From contig NZ_VWRN01000025.1 in the NCBI RefSeq assembly GCF_008632125.1, positions 62,001 through 126,000 on the forward strand: a stretch of 64,000 nt of DNA. The letters are read 5' to 3'. The position numbers and the translations under genes were made by a program. Of the stretch, positions 1-10,755 are shown piece by piece; position 1 is the first letter of the stretch, and each line of letters opens with the position of its first letter. Source of the stretch: Cupriavidus cauae. GTDB lineage: Bacteria > Pseudomonadota > Gammaproteobacteria > Burkholderiales > Burkholderiaceae. Below the pieces are notes generated by a model. That model was given only the letters and a program-made list of their open reading frames with translations. It searched no databases and was not told the origin of the DNA.

Positions 1-8
1 CAAAAGCA

Positions 9-32
9 AACGGCCCGGAGTTCCGGGCCGTT
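9..32 (-). terminator. Intrinsic terminator of dksA
   Basis: A perfect 10-bp stem (AACGGCCCGG / CCGGGCCGTT) with a 4-nt loop lies 27 nt beyond the dksA stop. On the minus strand it is followed by TGCTTTTG, a short interrupted T tract, which fits a rho-independent terminator. Confidence 0.75.
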
Positions 33-59
33 GACAGCGCAGATCGAGGGGCGCAGGCC

Positions 60-749
60 TCAATCGCCGAACAGCTTCTGGCGCAGTTCGCGGCGCTGCT
101 GGGCTTCCAGCGACAGCGTCGCGGTCGGGCGGGCCAGCAGGCGGGGTACGCCGATCGGCTCGCCGGTTTCCTCGCACCAGCCGTATTCGCCCGACTCGAT
201 GCGGGCCAGCGATTGTTCGACCTTCTTCAGCAGCTTGCGCTCGCGGTCGCGCGTGCGCAGCTCCAGGGCATGTTCTTCTTCGATCGTGGCGCGGTCCGCC
301 GGATCCGGCACGATGACCGTTTCGCGCAGATGTTCGGTGGTCTGGTCGGCGTTCTTCAGGATTTCGTCGCGCAGCTGTTCAAGGCGGTTCTTGAAAAAGG
401 CCAGTTGGGCCTCGTTCATGTAGTCCTTGTCGTCCATCTTCAGGATTTCAGCTTCAGTCAGAAGTTTATTGCTGCTCATGGTTGCTGCTGATTCTCTTGT
501 TGATGCGACCGGCGGCGTCGTGTTCCGCGCGGATGCAGTGTCGGTCCGCTTGCGCGGTTCGACCGTTTCACTCTGGCTGGCTGCTGCAGTCTTGCTGCTT
601 CGCGTGCCTCCCTTTGCCGCTCCGGTACCGGCCTGCGCCGAGCCGTTCCGGGGGGTAGGCGCAGCTTGCTGTCCCTGCGCCTTCGTCGTAGCGGCCGCAG
701 CACCAGCGGTTTTGCTGCGGCTTTCTTTGGTTTTTGCTGCGGCTACCAT
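60..749 (-). CDS. dksA: DksA-type RNA polymerase-binding factor with long N-terminal extension
   Basis: DksA binds the RNA polymerase secondary channel and works with ppGpp to adjust rRNA and amino-acid promoters. The conserved core starts at about residue 91 (MSSNKLLTEAE) and runs to the usual C-terminal KLFGD. Residues 1-90 are a low-complexity Ala/Lys/Thr-rich tail. I chose the ATG at 749 because AAAGGG sits just upstream of it; the inner ATG at 479, which would give a 139-residue protein of standard length, is a real alternative. Of the four zinc-finger cysteines of E. coli DksA only the first remains (WCEETG, then ATLSLEA), so this is a zinc-independent form, as known for many alpha- and betaproteobacterial DksA proteins. 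The family call is secure; the start is less so. Confidence 0.9.
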   Translation of the reverse strand: MVAAAKTKESRSKTAGAAAATTKAQGQQAAPTPRNGSAQAGTGAAKGGTRSSKTAAASQSETVEPRKRTDTASARNTTPPVASTRESAATMSSNKLLTEAEILKMDDKDYMNEAQLAFFKNRLEQLRDEILKNADQTTEHLRETVIVPDPADRATIEEEHALELRTRDRERKLLKKVEQSLARIESGEYGWCEETGEPIGVPRLLARPTATLSLEAQQRRELRQKLFGD

Positions 750-1172
750 GGGATCCCTTTCTCGGCGTCGGTCGACATCGGTCGGCGTCGTTGCCCCAGC
801 GGCAACGCCTGAAACGTTGCGGCACGAGATCCCGCGCGTTCGACGGCCATCGCACGAGCACAGCGGCCGCACCGGAGGACGGCCGTCTGATGCTGACGAC
901 AACCGCCGCCCTGCATACGACGCAGGCGGCGGCAAGACCGCGCTGCCCGCATCACATCCGGCTTATTGTACTTGAACAAATTACCAGGAGATACGGTGGA
1001 AAACCGGACCGGATATTCGGTGTTTCACCGAGCCGCGCACGCTGCGTATCACCGTGCAGCGGCGGCGCCGTGTCACCCATCCGGGTGCCGCAGTGCGGCA
1101 AGCAGGGCGCCTGCATGGCGCTTGCATGACGGAAACCGAGGCCCGGAGCGGGCCTGCGGCGGGCACCGATAA
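750..1172. other. Intergenic region holding the dksA leader
   Basis: These 423 bases lie between the dksA start and the end of the GTPase gene and contain no convincing gene. On the minus strand a TACAAT hexamer (965-970) could be a -10 box for dksA, leaving a leader of about 200 nt. GTCGG(T)CGACATCGGTCGGCG near 769-789 is locally repetitive. I saw no terminator and no obvious Zur box. Confidence 0.4.
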
Positions 1173-2261
1173 TCAGGCGAGGCAGTTGGCCAGGCCCTTC
1201 AGAATGGCGTCCTTGGGCAGGTCGACACCGATAAACACCATTTTGGTGCTCGGGGTTTCGTCCTCCCATTTGCCGCCGATGTCGCTGCCCATCAGCTGGT
1301 GCACGCCCTGGAATACCACCTTGCGGTCGACCCCTTCCATATAGAGCACGCCCTTGTAGCGCAGCAGCTTCTCGCCGTAGACGGTCAGGATCCCGGACAG
1401 GAATTCCTCGAGCTTGCCGTAGTGGAAGGGCTTGTCGCTGCGGAAGACGAACGAGCCGATGCGGTCGGTGTGGTGGTGATGATGGTGGTGGTTGTGGTGG
1501 CCGTGACCGTGGTCGTGCGCGTGTTCGTGATCATGGTCATGGCCGCAGTCGGCGCCGCAGTGCTCGCCATGCTCGTGGTCATGGTCGTGCTCGTGTTCCT
1601 CGGCTCGCAGGAAGTCCGGATCGATCTCCAGCTTGGCGTTCAGGTTGAAGCCGCGCAGGTCGAAGATCGAGTCGATCGGCGCCTCGCCGAAATGGGCGGT
1701 GCCGATCGGCGCGCGCGGGTTCATCTGCAGCACGCGATGGCGCAGGTCGGCCAGCTCGTCGGCCGACACCAGGTCGGCCTTGGTGATGAAGATCGCATCG
1801 GCGAAGCCGACCTGGCGCTGCGCCTCTTCCTGCTTGTCCAGCTGCTGGTTGCCGTGCTTGGCGTCTACCAGCGTGACCACCGCGTCGAGCAGATAGCGCG
1901 AGGCGATCTCGTCGTCCATGAAGAAGGTCTGCGCCACCGGGCCGGGGTTGGCCACGCCCGTGGTCTCGATCACGACCCGGTCGAAGTCGATCTCGCCGGC
2001 GTCGCGGCGGCCGATCAGGTCCGACAGCGCCTGCACCAGGTCGCCGCGGATCGTGCAGCAGATGCAGCCGTTGCTCATCTGCACGATCTGTTCGCGGCCG
2101 TCCTGCACCAGGATCTCGTTGTCGATGTTCTCCTCGCCGAACTCGTTTTCGATCACGGCGATCTTCATGCCGTGCTGTTCGTTGAGGATGCGCTTGAGCA
2201 GCGTGGTTTTGCCGCTGCCGAGAAAGCCCGTCAGGATCGTGACCGGGATCAGTTTGGACAT
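1173..2261 (-). CDS. COG0523 (CobW/ZigA-type) metal-chaperone GTPase
   Basis: This 362-residue G3E-family P-loop GTPase has a Walker A motif (GFLGSGKTT, residues 12-20), the CxCC metal site GCICC (residues 65-69), an ETTG switch motif, and a very His/Asp/Glu-rich loop at about residues 222-270. A CobW C-terminal domain follows. COG0523 proteins with CxCC and His-rich loops deliver zinc under limitation; cobalamin-associated members share the fold but usually sit with cob genes, and none is here. The gene overlaps the Zur-like regulator by 13 nt, so the two are co-transcribed and probably translationally coupled. Zinc is inferred from the motif and the neighbour. Confidence 0.88.
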   Translation of the reverse strand: MSKLIPVTILTGFLGSGKTTLLKRILNEQHGMKIAVIENEFGEENIDNEILVQDGREQIVQMSNGCICCTIRGDLVQALSDLIGRRDAGEIDFDRVVIETTGVANPGPVAQTFFMDDEIASRYLLDAVVTLVDAKHGNQQLDKQEEAQRQVGFADAIFITKADLVSADELADLRHRVLQMNPRAPIGTAHFGEAPIDSIFDLRGFNLNAKLEIDPDFLRAEEHEHDHDHEHGEHCGADCGHDHDHEHAHDHGHGHHNHHHHHHHTDRIGSFVFRSDKPFHYGKLEEFLSGILTVYGEKLLRYKGVLYMEGVDRKVVFQGVHQLMGSDIGGKWEDETPSTKMVFIGVDLPKDAILKGLANCLA

Positions 2262-2794
2262 GTTGGTTCTCCGGGATGGGGGGAAGCATCAACGGCACCG
2301 TTGGCGGGCGCGTCGGCCACGGTGCGCGCGCCGCATTCGGCGCAGATGCCGTTGACGGTCAATTCGACGTGTTCGACCGCGAAGCCGCTCGGCACGGGCG
2401 GCGCGGCCTGCCGCGGCGGCGCGCTGCCGGCGTCGAGGCAGAAGGTGCGGTCGCACCGGCTGCAATGGAAATGGCTGTGCCGGCGATGGACCTCGGCGCG
2501 CGCCGCCTCATGTTCGATCAGGCTGAAGCGGAACACGCGGTCGTTGCCGGCGCGCTTTTGCGCCAGCCCCTGCTCGACCAGCCAGTCGAGCACCCGATAG
2601 ACGGTGACGCGGTCGATTGCCTCGGCGCCGCCGGGAAGGCGGTCGATCACGGCCTGGTGGGTCAGCGGAATGTCGCTGCCGATCAGGCAAGCCAGGATGC
2701 AGACGCGCGGTTGCGTGACGCGCGCACCCAACGCCCGGAGGCGTTCCTGTGCCGCATCGACGGCGGCCGGCAGGCTGGGAGTGGGCGAAGACAT
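2249..2794 (-). CDS. zur: Fur-family regulator, probably Zur
   Basis: This 181-residue Fur-superfamily protein has an N-terminal winged helix (RVTVYRVLDWL recognition region) and a metal-binding C-terminal half with an HRRHSHFHCSRC cluster and a second pair, CAECG. Two CxxC pairs plus His-rich segments are typical of Fur/Zur. Assignment to Zur rests on the overlapping downstream COG0523 GTPase, the common zinc-homeostasis partner. The last 20 or so residues are an Ala/Pro-rich tail made by reading into the GTPase start. I found no clear Zur operator upstream and no strong Shine-Dalgarno sequence at the ATG. Confidence 0.8.
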   Translation of the reverse strand: MSSPTPSLPAAVDAAQERLRALGARVTQPRVCILACLIGSDIPLTHQAVIDRLPGGAEAIDRVTVYRVLDWLVEQGLAQKRAGNDRVFRFSLIEHEAARAEVHRRHSHFHCSRCDRTFCLDAGSAPPRQAAPPVPSGFAVEHVELTVNGICAECGARTVADAPANGAVDASPHPGEPTCPN

Positions 2795-3024
2795 GGGGGC
2801 GATTTAACCATAGTGCCCCCGGAGATGCAATTCAGTTGCGAGAGCGGGCCGCCCGGGAGCCTCATGGCCCGAGCTGGCGGCCGATCGCCGCGCCTCTGTA
2901 GTTTTGACAACGCTACAGGACCGGTGGCGGGAAATATGGGAAGCGCCGGCCTGTGTCCCATGGCCGGCGCCCGGGCATGCGCCGTGCTCCGGACCATCGT
3001 TTCCACACGGGAGTGCCGCACGCC

Positions 3025-5214
<2,190 letters not shown>

Positions 5215-5298
5215 CCTCGATGCGGGGCCGATCCGGCGGCCGGCTTGCGAACGCGTCGGCTCTGCTTAGGCCGTGATTCGGCCTCGGTGCGGCCCCGC

Positions 5299-5438
5299 AA
5301 CGGCCGCGCTTCGGCTCGCCTTCGGTGCCCGCTTCGGCCTTCGCTTCGGCCTTCGCTTCGGCGCCCGCTCCGGCCCTCGCGTCGACCCCCACTTCGGCCC
5401 TACATCGGCCCACTTCGGGCCCACTTCGGGCCCACTTC
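5299..5438. repeat. Short tandem repeats of about 12 bp between glgX and the Bug receptor gene
   Basis: The interval from 5215 to 5589 (375 bases) has no credible gene. It contains degenerate units of the type CGCTTCGGCCTT, then three near-identical 12-mers CCCACTTCGGGC around 5389-5437. The last 60 bases carry the GGAGA ribosome-binding site of the next gene. Confidence 0.8.
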
Positions 5439-5589
5439 AGCCCGGGTATTTCCTGATATTTCGGGTAAGTCGCCGTTGATAGCATGGCGGCTCCAAGCCG
5501 CGGCCTCCGGTGAGGCGGCCCACGCCGCCACGGTGGCTGGGCGGCATGGCAGTCTGCACGACGGGAAGTCGGGGAAATCAGGAGAAATA

Positions 5590-6576
5590 ATGAAACACGT
5601 TGCAAAAACCGTGGCCGCCGCCCTCGCGGCCGCCGCACTGGGTCTGCCTGGCGTGGTACAGGCGCAGGACTACCCGGGCAGCCGGCCGGTCTCGGCCGTG
5701 GTGCCGTTCGCCGCAGGCGGCCCGACCGACAAGGTAGCGCGCGAGCTGGCGCAGGTCATGTCCAAGCATCTGGGCGCGACCATCGTGATCGAGAACCTCG
5801 GCGGCGCCGGCGGCACGATCGGCGCGAAGAAGGTGGCCCAGTCGAAGAACGATGGCCACACCGTGCTGATTCACCATATCGGCATGTCGACCGCCCCGGC
5901 GCTGTACCGCAACCTGGGCTTCGATCCGCTGAAGGACTTCGAGTACATCGGCGAAATCGCCGACGTGCCGATGGTGCTGGTCGGCAACAAGAACCTGCCG
6001 CCGAACACGCTGAAGGATCTGCTGCCGTACATCAAGGCCAACGCCAGCAAGCTCTCGCTCGCCAACGCCGGCATCGGCTCGGCGTCGCACCTGTGCGGCC
6101 TGCTGTTCCAGAGCGCGATCCAGACCGAGCTGACCACGGTTCCGTACAAGGGCACCGCGCCGGCACTGACCGATATCCTGGGCGGCCAGGTCAACCTGAT
6201 GTGCGACCAGACCACCAATATCGCCGGCCAGCTGAAGGCCAATGCGCTCAAGCCCTATGCCGCGATGCAGCCGCGCCGCGTCGAGGCGTTCAAGGACATC
6301 CCGACCGCGGCCGAGCAGGGCCTGTCGAACATCGAGGTCAAGATCTGGCACGCGATGTACGCACCGAAGGGCACGCCGCAGCCGGTGATCGAGAAGCTGT
6401 CGGCGGCGCTGCAGAAGTCGGTGACCGACCCGGGCTTCCGCGCCAAGATGGCCGAACTGGGCGCCGAAGCCGTACCGGCCCAGCGCGCCACGCCGGAGTC
6501 GCTGAAGACCTTCCTCGGCAACGAGATCAACAAGTGGACCCCGGTGATTCGCAAGGCCGGCGTCTATGCGGACTGA
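5590..6576 (+). CDS. Bug/TctC-family extracytoplasmic solute receptor
   Basis: This is a 328-residue periplasmic binding protein of the Bordetella uptake gene family. A signal peptide ends near residue 25 (GVVQAQ), then the mature part opens with the typical YPxRPV..VVPFAAGGPTD segment and includes the VPYKGTAPALTDILGGQV ligand-loop region. Bug proteins bind small carboxylates; most genomes hold many orphan copies, and no TctAB permease lies near this one. The start is supported by GGAGA six bases upstream. The ligand cannot be read from sequence. Confidence 0.92.
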   Translation: MKHVAKTVAAALAAAALGLPGVVQAQDYPGSRPVSAVVPFAAGGPTDKVARELAQVMSKHLGATIVIENLGGAGGTIGAKKVAQSKNDGHTVLIHHIGMSTAPALYRNLGFDPLKDFEYIGEIADVPMVLVGNKNLPPNTLKDLLPYIKANASKLSLANAGIGSASHLCGLLFQSAIQTELTTVPYKGTAPALTDILGGQVNLMCDQTTNIAGQLKANALKPYAAMQPRRVEAFKDIPTAAEQGLSNIEVKIWHAMYAPKGTPQPVIEKLSAALQKSVTDPGFRAKMAELGAEAVPAQRATPESLKTFLGNEINKWTPVIRKAGVYAD

Positions 6577-6643
6577 GTCGACGCGACGCTGACCGCTCCG
6601 CCGCCGCCTTCAGCGCGGCGCGGCGGACGGCAACGGCAACCGA

Positions 6644-6670
6644 GGCCACGCGGCAACGCGTGGCCTTTTT
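6644..6670 (+). terminator. Intrinsic terminator after the Bug receptor gene
   Basis: GGCCACGC and GCGTGGCC form a perfect 8-bp stem around a GGCAAC loop, followed by five T residues and then GTTTTG. It lies about 70 nt after the stop at 6576. Confidence 0.9.
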
Positions 6671-6800
6671 GTTTTGCATGGTGGAAAGCTCTGTGCCTTG
6701 AGGGCGGGGGAGCGGGAAGGGGCCGTGGCGGCCGTCTATATTGGGGAGACGCGGGCGGAGCGGGAGGCGAATGCGCCTCACCGGGCACCGTCGGCTGCCG

Positions 6801-6830
6801 CCCTTGAATTCCGTCAGGCCGCCGCCAAGT
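6801..6830 (+). promoter_or_regulatory. Candidate heat-shock (sigma-32) promoter of hslVU
   Basis: CCCTTGAA (6801-6808) matches the sigma-32 -35 consensus. After 14 nt, CGCCAAGT (6823-6830) is a partial match to the -10 consensus CCCCATNT. The start codon of hslV is 30 nt further on. Heat-shock control of hslVU is known in E. coli; the promoter itself is inferred. Confidence 0.5.
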
Positions 6831-6859
6831 AGCTGCCTGAACCCAACTCAGAAGCCACC

Positions 6860-7396
6860 ATGGAACAGTATCACGGCACTACCATCGTCAGCGTCCGGCG
6901 CGGCAACCAGGTTGCCCTGGGCGGTGACGGTCAGGTCACTCTCGGCAATATCGTGATGAAGGGCACCGCACGCAAGGTGCGCCGCATCTACAACGGCAAG
7001 GTCCTGGTGGGCTTCGCCGGCAGCACTGCCGATGCGTTCTCGCTGCTGGATCGCTTCGAGGCCAAGCTGGAGAAGTACCAGGGCAATCTGACGCGTGCCG
7101 CGGTCGATCTGGCCAAGGATTGGCGTTCCGACCGCGCGCTGCGCCGGCTCGAGGCGATGCTGATCACCGCGGACCGCGACACCACGCTGGTGATCACCGG
7201 CAACGGCGACGTGCTCGATCCCGAAGGCGGCATCGCGGCGATCGGCTCCGGCGGCGCCTATGCGCAATCGGCGGCCAAGGCGCTGATGGAGAATACCGAG
7301 CTCTCGCCCAAGGACGTGGTCGAGAAATCGCTGCGCATCGCCGGCGAGCTCTGCATCTACACCAATACCAATTTCGTCATCGAGACGCTCGAGTGA
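6860..7396 (+). CDS. hslV: ATP-dependent protease peptidase subunit HslV
   Basis: HslV is the proteasome-like peptidase of the HslVU protease. The 178 residues carry the TTIVSVRR N-terminus whose first Thr is the catalytic nucleophile; here it is Thr7, behind a six-residue propeptide MEQYHG that must be removed. The [14 protein letters not shown] and FAGSTADAF segments are conserved. The gene is followed after 115 nt by hslU, the usual pair. Confidence 0.97.
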   Translation: MEQYHGTTIVSVRRGNQVALGGDGQVTLGNIVMKGTARKVRRIYNGKVLVGFAGSTADAFSLLDRFEAKLEKYQGNLTRAAVDLAKDWRSDRALRRLEAMLITADRDTTLVITGNGDVLDPEGGIAAIGSGGAYAQSAAKALMENTELSPKDVVEKSLRIAGELCIYTNTNFVIETLE

Positions 7397-7511
7397 GCGT
7401 CCGGATCACGCTTCCCCGCACGTGACGCCCGCCGGGCGTCCCACCGCGCCGCTGCGCGGTAGTGGCGCCCCGGCCGGCCTTCATTGAACGGATACCCGGA
7501 TACCGAGACCC

Positions 7512-8843
7512 ATGTCCCACACCATGACTCCGTCGGAAATCGTTTCCGAGCTCGACAAACACATCATTGGCCAGAACAAGGCCAAGAAGGCCGTCGCGGT
7601 GGCGCTGCGCAACCGCTGGCGCCGCCAGCAGGTGGCCGACCCGCTGCGCCAGGAGATCACGCCGAAGAACATCCTGATGATCGGCCCGACCGGCGTCGGC
7701 AAGACCGAGATCGCGCGGCGCCTGGCCAAGCTGGCCGACGCGCCCTTCATCAAGATCGAGGCCACCAAGTTCACCGAGGTCGGCTATGTCGGCCGCGACG
7801 TCGACACCATCGTGCGCGACCTGGTCGAAATGGCGATCAAGCAGACGCGCGAGTCCGAGATGAAGAAGGTGCGCACCAAGGCCGAGGATGCCGCCGAGGA
7901 CCGCCTGCTCGACGTGCTGCTGCCGCCGCCGCGCGACATCGGCTTCGCTCAGCCCGAGGAAAAGGATTCCAACACCCGCCAGGTCTTCCGCAAGAAGCTG
8001 CGCGAGGGACAGCTCGACGACAAGGAAGTCGAGCTGGAGGTCGCGGCCGCGGTGCCGAGCCTGGACATCATGGGGCCGCCGGGCATGGAGGACATGACCG
8101 AGCAGCTGCGCAGCATGTTCGCCGGCCTCGGGCAAGGCAAGAAGCTGCGCCGCAAGATGAAGGTCAAGGAAGCGTTCAAGCTGCTGATCGACGAGGAAGC
8201 CGCCAAGCTGGTCAATGACGAGGACCTGAAGCACAAGGCGCTGGCCAACGTCGAGCAGAACGGCATCGTGTTCCTCGACGAGATCGACAAGATCGCCAGC
8301 CGCAGCGAACTGGGCGGTGGCGAGGTGTCGCGCCAGGGCGTGCAGCGCGACCTGCTGCCGCTGGTCGAGGGCACCACGGTCAGCACCAAGTACGGCATGA
8401 TCCGGACCGACCATATCCTGTTCATCGCCTCGGGCGCGTTCCACCTGTCCAAGCCGAGCGATCTGATCCCCGAACTGCAGGGCCGCTTCCCGATCCGCGT
8501 CGAGCTCGAATCGCTGTCGGTGGCCGACTTCGAGGCGATCCTGACGCAGACCGACGCCAGCCTGACCAAGCAGTACCAGGCGCTGCTGGCGACCGAGCAG
8601 GTCGAGCTGGTGTTCGCGCCGGACGGCATTCGCCGCCTGGCCGAGATCGCCCACTCGGTCAACGAGAAGGTCGAGAACATCGGCGCGCGCCGGCTGTACA
8701 CGGTGATGGAGCGCCTGCTCGAGGACCTGTCGTTCCACGCCACCCGCTCCAGCGGCGAGACCGTGACCATCGACGCCGCCTATGTCGACGAACGGCTGGG
8801 CGACCTGTCGACCAACGAAGACCTGTCGCGCTACGTGCTGTAA
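7512..8843 (+). CDS. hslU: ATP-dependent protease ATPase subunit HslU
   Basis: HslU is the AAA+ unfoldase that docks on HslV and feeds it substrates. The 443-residue protein has Walker A (GPTGVGKTE, about residues 57-65), an intermediate domain at about 110-245, Walker B (VFLDEIDKI), a sensor-2 region ([13 protein letters not shown]), and a C-terminal tail ending in YVL that inserts into HslV. Length is as in the family. It ends 37 nt before a strong terminator. Confidence 0.97.
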   Translation: MSHTMTPSEIVSELDKHIIGQNKAKKAVAVALRNRWRRQQVADPLRQEITPKNILMIGPTGVGKTEIARRLAKLADAPFIKIEATKFTEVGYVGRDVDTIVRDLVEMAIKQTRESEMKKVRTKAEDAAEDRLLDVLLPPPRDIGFAQPEEKDSNTRQVFRKKLREGQLDDKEVELEVAAAVPSLDIMGPPGMEDMTEQLRSMFAGLGQGKKLRRKMKVKEAFKLLIDEEAAKLVNDEDLKHKALANVEQNGIVFLDEIDKIASRSELGGGEVSRQGVQRDLLPLVEGTTVSTKYGMIRTDHILFIASGAFHLSKPSDLIPELQGRFPIRVELESLSVADFEAILTQTDASLTKQYQALLATEQVELVFAPDGIRRLAEIAHSVNEKVENIGARRLYTVMERLLEDLSFHATRSSGETVTIDAAYVDERLGDLSTNEDLSRYVL

Positions 8844-8880
8844 GCGTCCGCGATCCCGTCCCGAAAGCGCCTCCCCGAAG

Positions 8881-8915
8881 TGCGCCTTCTCAGCGATGAG
8901 AAGGCGCATTTTTTT
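8881..8915 (+). terminator. Intrinsic terminator of hslVU
   Basis: A perfect 12-bp stem (TGCGCCTTCTCA / TGAGAAGGCGCA) with a GCGA loop is followed by seven T residues. Confidence 0.95.
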
Positions 8916-9099
8916 CGACCCTGTCGCGCTGCAGTGACCCGTTCATCTCATGTGGGAATCGTCTTACTCGGCTTTCGGAAGCCCCCGCCTGCTTGGAAAA
9001 GCGCTCGCCACATAACCTTCATATACGACGAGACAGCAAGGCGGACGCCAGCGTCGGGCCTTGCGGCCTCTCACCGTTTGATGACGACAGGAGCGCGAC

Positions 9100-9684
9100 A
9101 TGATGAAGAAATGGCTGTCTGCTGCAGTGTGTTCGATGATGGTTGCCGCACCGGCAGGGTTTGCGCTGGCGCAGAGCGCGCCGTCCGGCGCCCGCGCCGA
9201 CTATGACGCCGCCGTCTCGCGGGCCGACGCCGACTACAAGAATGCGAAGACCCGTTGTGACGCCATGAAGGACAACGCCGAGGACGTCTGCGAGGCCGAG
9301 GCCAAGCGCGACCGCGACGTGGCGAAGGCCGAGGCCGAAGCCCGCCGCGACGGCACCGAGGCTGCCCGCGCCAAGGTGCTGAAGGTCAAGGCCGACCGCG
9401 AGTACGAAGTCGCGAAGGAACGCTGCGACGACAAGAAGGGCAACGACAAGGACGTCTGCGTGAAGGAAGCCAAGACGGCGCATGAGAAGGCGCTGGGCGA
9501 GGCCAAGACGACCCGCGCGGCCGCCGGCGGCGGCACGCGTACCGATGTGGCCGAGGCGCGCCGCGAGGCTCGCAAGGACACCAGCGACGCCGCCTACAAG
9601 GCGGACAAGGAGAAGTGCGACGCGATGTCGGGCGACGCCAAGGACCGCTGCGAGGCCGACGTCAAGGCGAAGTACAACCGCTGA
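9100..9684 (+). CDS. Exported, highly charged Asp/Lys/Ala-rich protein with repeated Cys motifs
   Basis: This 194-residue protein has a clear signal peptide (MMKKWLSAAVCSMMVAAP...ALAQ, cleavage near residue 25). The mature part is almost all charged helix and Ala. It contains three to four copies of a motif like YxxAKxRCDxxxGNxKDVCxxEAK, with cysteines spaced 10-12 residues apart near 48/59, 109/120 and 174/185. Similar proteins in Burkholderiales are often labelled TolA-like for composition only, and no TolA domain is present. I do not recognise a function. A periplasmic helical protein with intramolecular disulfides is an inference. Confidence 0.8.
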   Translation: MMKKWLSAAVCSMMVAAPAGFALAQSAPSGARADYDAAVSRADADYKNAKTRCDAMKDNAEDVCEAEAKRDRDVAKAEAEARRDGTEAARAKVLKVKADREYEVAKERCDDKKGNDKDVCVKEAKTAHEKALGEAKTTRAAAGGGTRTDVAEARREARKDTSDAAYKADKEKCDAMSGDAKDRCEADVKAKYNR

Positions 9685-9802
9685 TGAACGGCCGGCCGCG
9701 GCCGACGCGGCCGGCTGAACATCGCCCTATCAAGCGAAGCCGTATCGGGCGAAGCACCACGCGAACGTATCGAACCTATCAATCGAGATCGAGGAGCAGA
9801 TC

Positions 9803-10006
9803 ATGAACTGGGATCAGATCGAAGGGAAATGGGAGCAGGCCAAGGGCAAGGTCAAGGAGAAGTGGGGCCAGCTCACCGATGACGACCTCACGCAGATCAA
9901 CGGCAAGCGCGATCAGCTGGCCGGCAAGATCCAGGAGCGCTATGGCTACACCAAGGAGCGCGCCGAGGAGGAAATGCGCGAATGGGAGCGCGACACGCGC
10001 TGGTAA
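9803..10006 (+). CDS. CsbD-family stress protein
   Basis: This 67-residue protein matches the CsbD family: MNWDQIEGKWEQAKGKVKEKWG followed by LAGKIQERYGYTKERAEEE. These small, charged cytoplasmic proteins are induced by general stress and their biochemical role is unknown. GAGGAG is placed well before the ATG. The final codons CGC TGG TAA are repeated twice in the 55 bases after the stop, at 10032 and 10051. Confidence 0.9.
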   Translation: MNWDQIEGKWEQAKGKVKEKWGQLTDDDLTQINGKRDQLAGKIQERYGYTKERAEEEMREWERDTRW

Positions 10007-10139
10007 TGGCCGTCTCGTGACATCCGTTGACCGCTGGTAAGCCAGGTAAGCGTTGGTAAGCACGCTGGCACGGCCGCCGCGACGATGAGATGCTTGCGCC
10101 TCGTTGGGCTGCAGGTTGGCCGCAAGCAGGAGGTCCAGA

Positions 10140-10472
10140 ATGAAGCATATCGGTTTGATGTCGGCGGGCGTACTGGCCGGGCTGGCCGGGGCGACAGCGT
10201 TCCTGTGCGCCGTGCCGGACCGCAGCGAAGCCACGCGCATCGATGCGGCCACGGGCGACGGCAAGGTCAGGGTTTCGCATGCGGTGTTCGTCAGCGAGTC
10301 CGCCGAGTACGGCGCCCGCTCGAACCGGCATGCATTCGATGCGCTGCGGGTCAGCACGAGCGCGAATGGCGGCACGGCAGGTCCGACCGGCCTCGCCAAT
10401 CGCGCGGACAACGGCGGTGCGGTCAACGGCGGCGACGACCTCGGCTGGGACTACGTGCAACTGCGCCTGTGA
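10140..10472 (+). CDS. Small hypothetical exported protein
   Basis: This 110-residue ORF has AGGAGG (10129-10134) at ideal spacing from the ATG. The first 25 or so residues are hydrophobic (LMSAGVLAGLAGATAFLCAV), like a signal peptide or a single anchor. The rest is polar and Gly/Ser/Asn-rich (GGTAGPTG, NGGAVNGGDD) with no recognised domain. The strong terminator that follows supports a real transcript. No function is assigned. Confidence 0.6.
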   Translation: MKHIGLMSAGVLAGLAGATAFLCAVPDRSEATRIDAATGDGKVRVSHAVFVSESAEYGARSNRHAFDALRVSTSANGGTAGPTGLANRADNGGAVNGGDDLGWDYVQLRL

Positions 10473-10508
10473 GCCGCCGCGCGGCGATGGCCGCGAGGCG
10501 ATGAAGAT

Positions 10509-10550
10509 GCAAGAAAAAAGGGCCTGCGATCGCAGGCCCTTTTTTCTTGC
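10509..10550. terminator. Perfectly palindromic bidirectional terminator
   Basis: All 42 bases form one inverted repeat: GCAAGAAAAAAGGGCCTGCG pairs with its complement on the other side. On either strand the GC stem is followed by TTTTTTCTTGC, so it can end transcription of the small exported protein gene (+) and of regBA (-). Confidence 0.92.
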
Positions 10551-10562
10551 GTCCGTTTGATG

Positions 10563-10738
10563 CCCAACGACACGCCCAACGCCGCGCACCAGGACGCGCC
10601 CAACGCCGCGCACAACGCCGCGCACAACGCCGCGCACAAGGACGCGCACAAGGACGCGCACCAGGACGCGCCCAACACCGTGCACTAGGACGCGCACAAC
10701 GCCGTGCACTAGGACGCGCACAACGACGTCGTGCGCAA
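10563..10738. repeat. 12/24-bp minisatellite downstream of regA
   Basis: Tandem 12-mers of the forms AACGCCGCGCAC and AAGGACGCGCAC lead into two copies of a 24-mer built from AAC(A/G)CCGTGCAC plus TAGGACGCGCAC. The array fills the gap between the palindromic terminator and the regA stop. Because the unit is a multiple of three, it opens long repetitive frames on both strands; these are not credible genes. Confidence 0.85.
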
Positions 10739-10755
10739 CGTCGCCCATCGAATCC

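Noticed and set aside
2795..3024. Zur box upstream of the zur gene
   Set aside because: No AT-rich inverted repeat of the expected kind is visible in this interval.
10561..10689. 42-codon micro-ORF in the 12-bp repeat
   Set aside because: No ribosome-binding site and a sequence fully explained by the repeat; listed only as a point to check.
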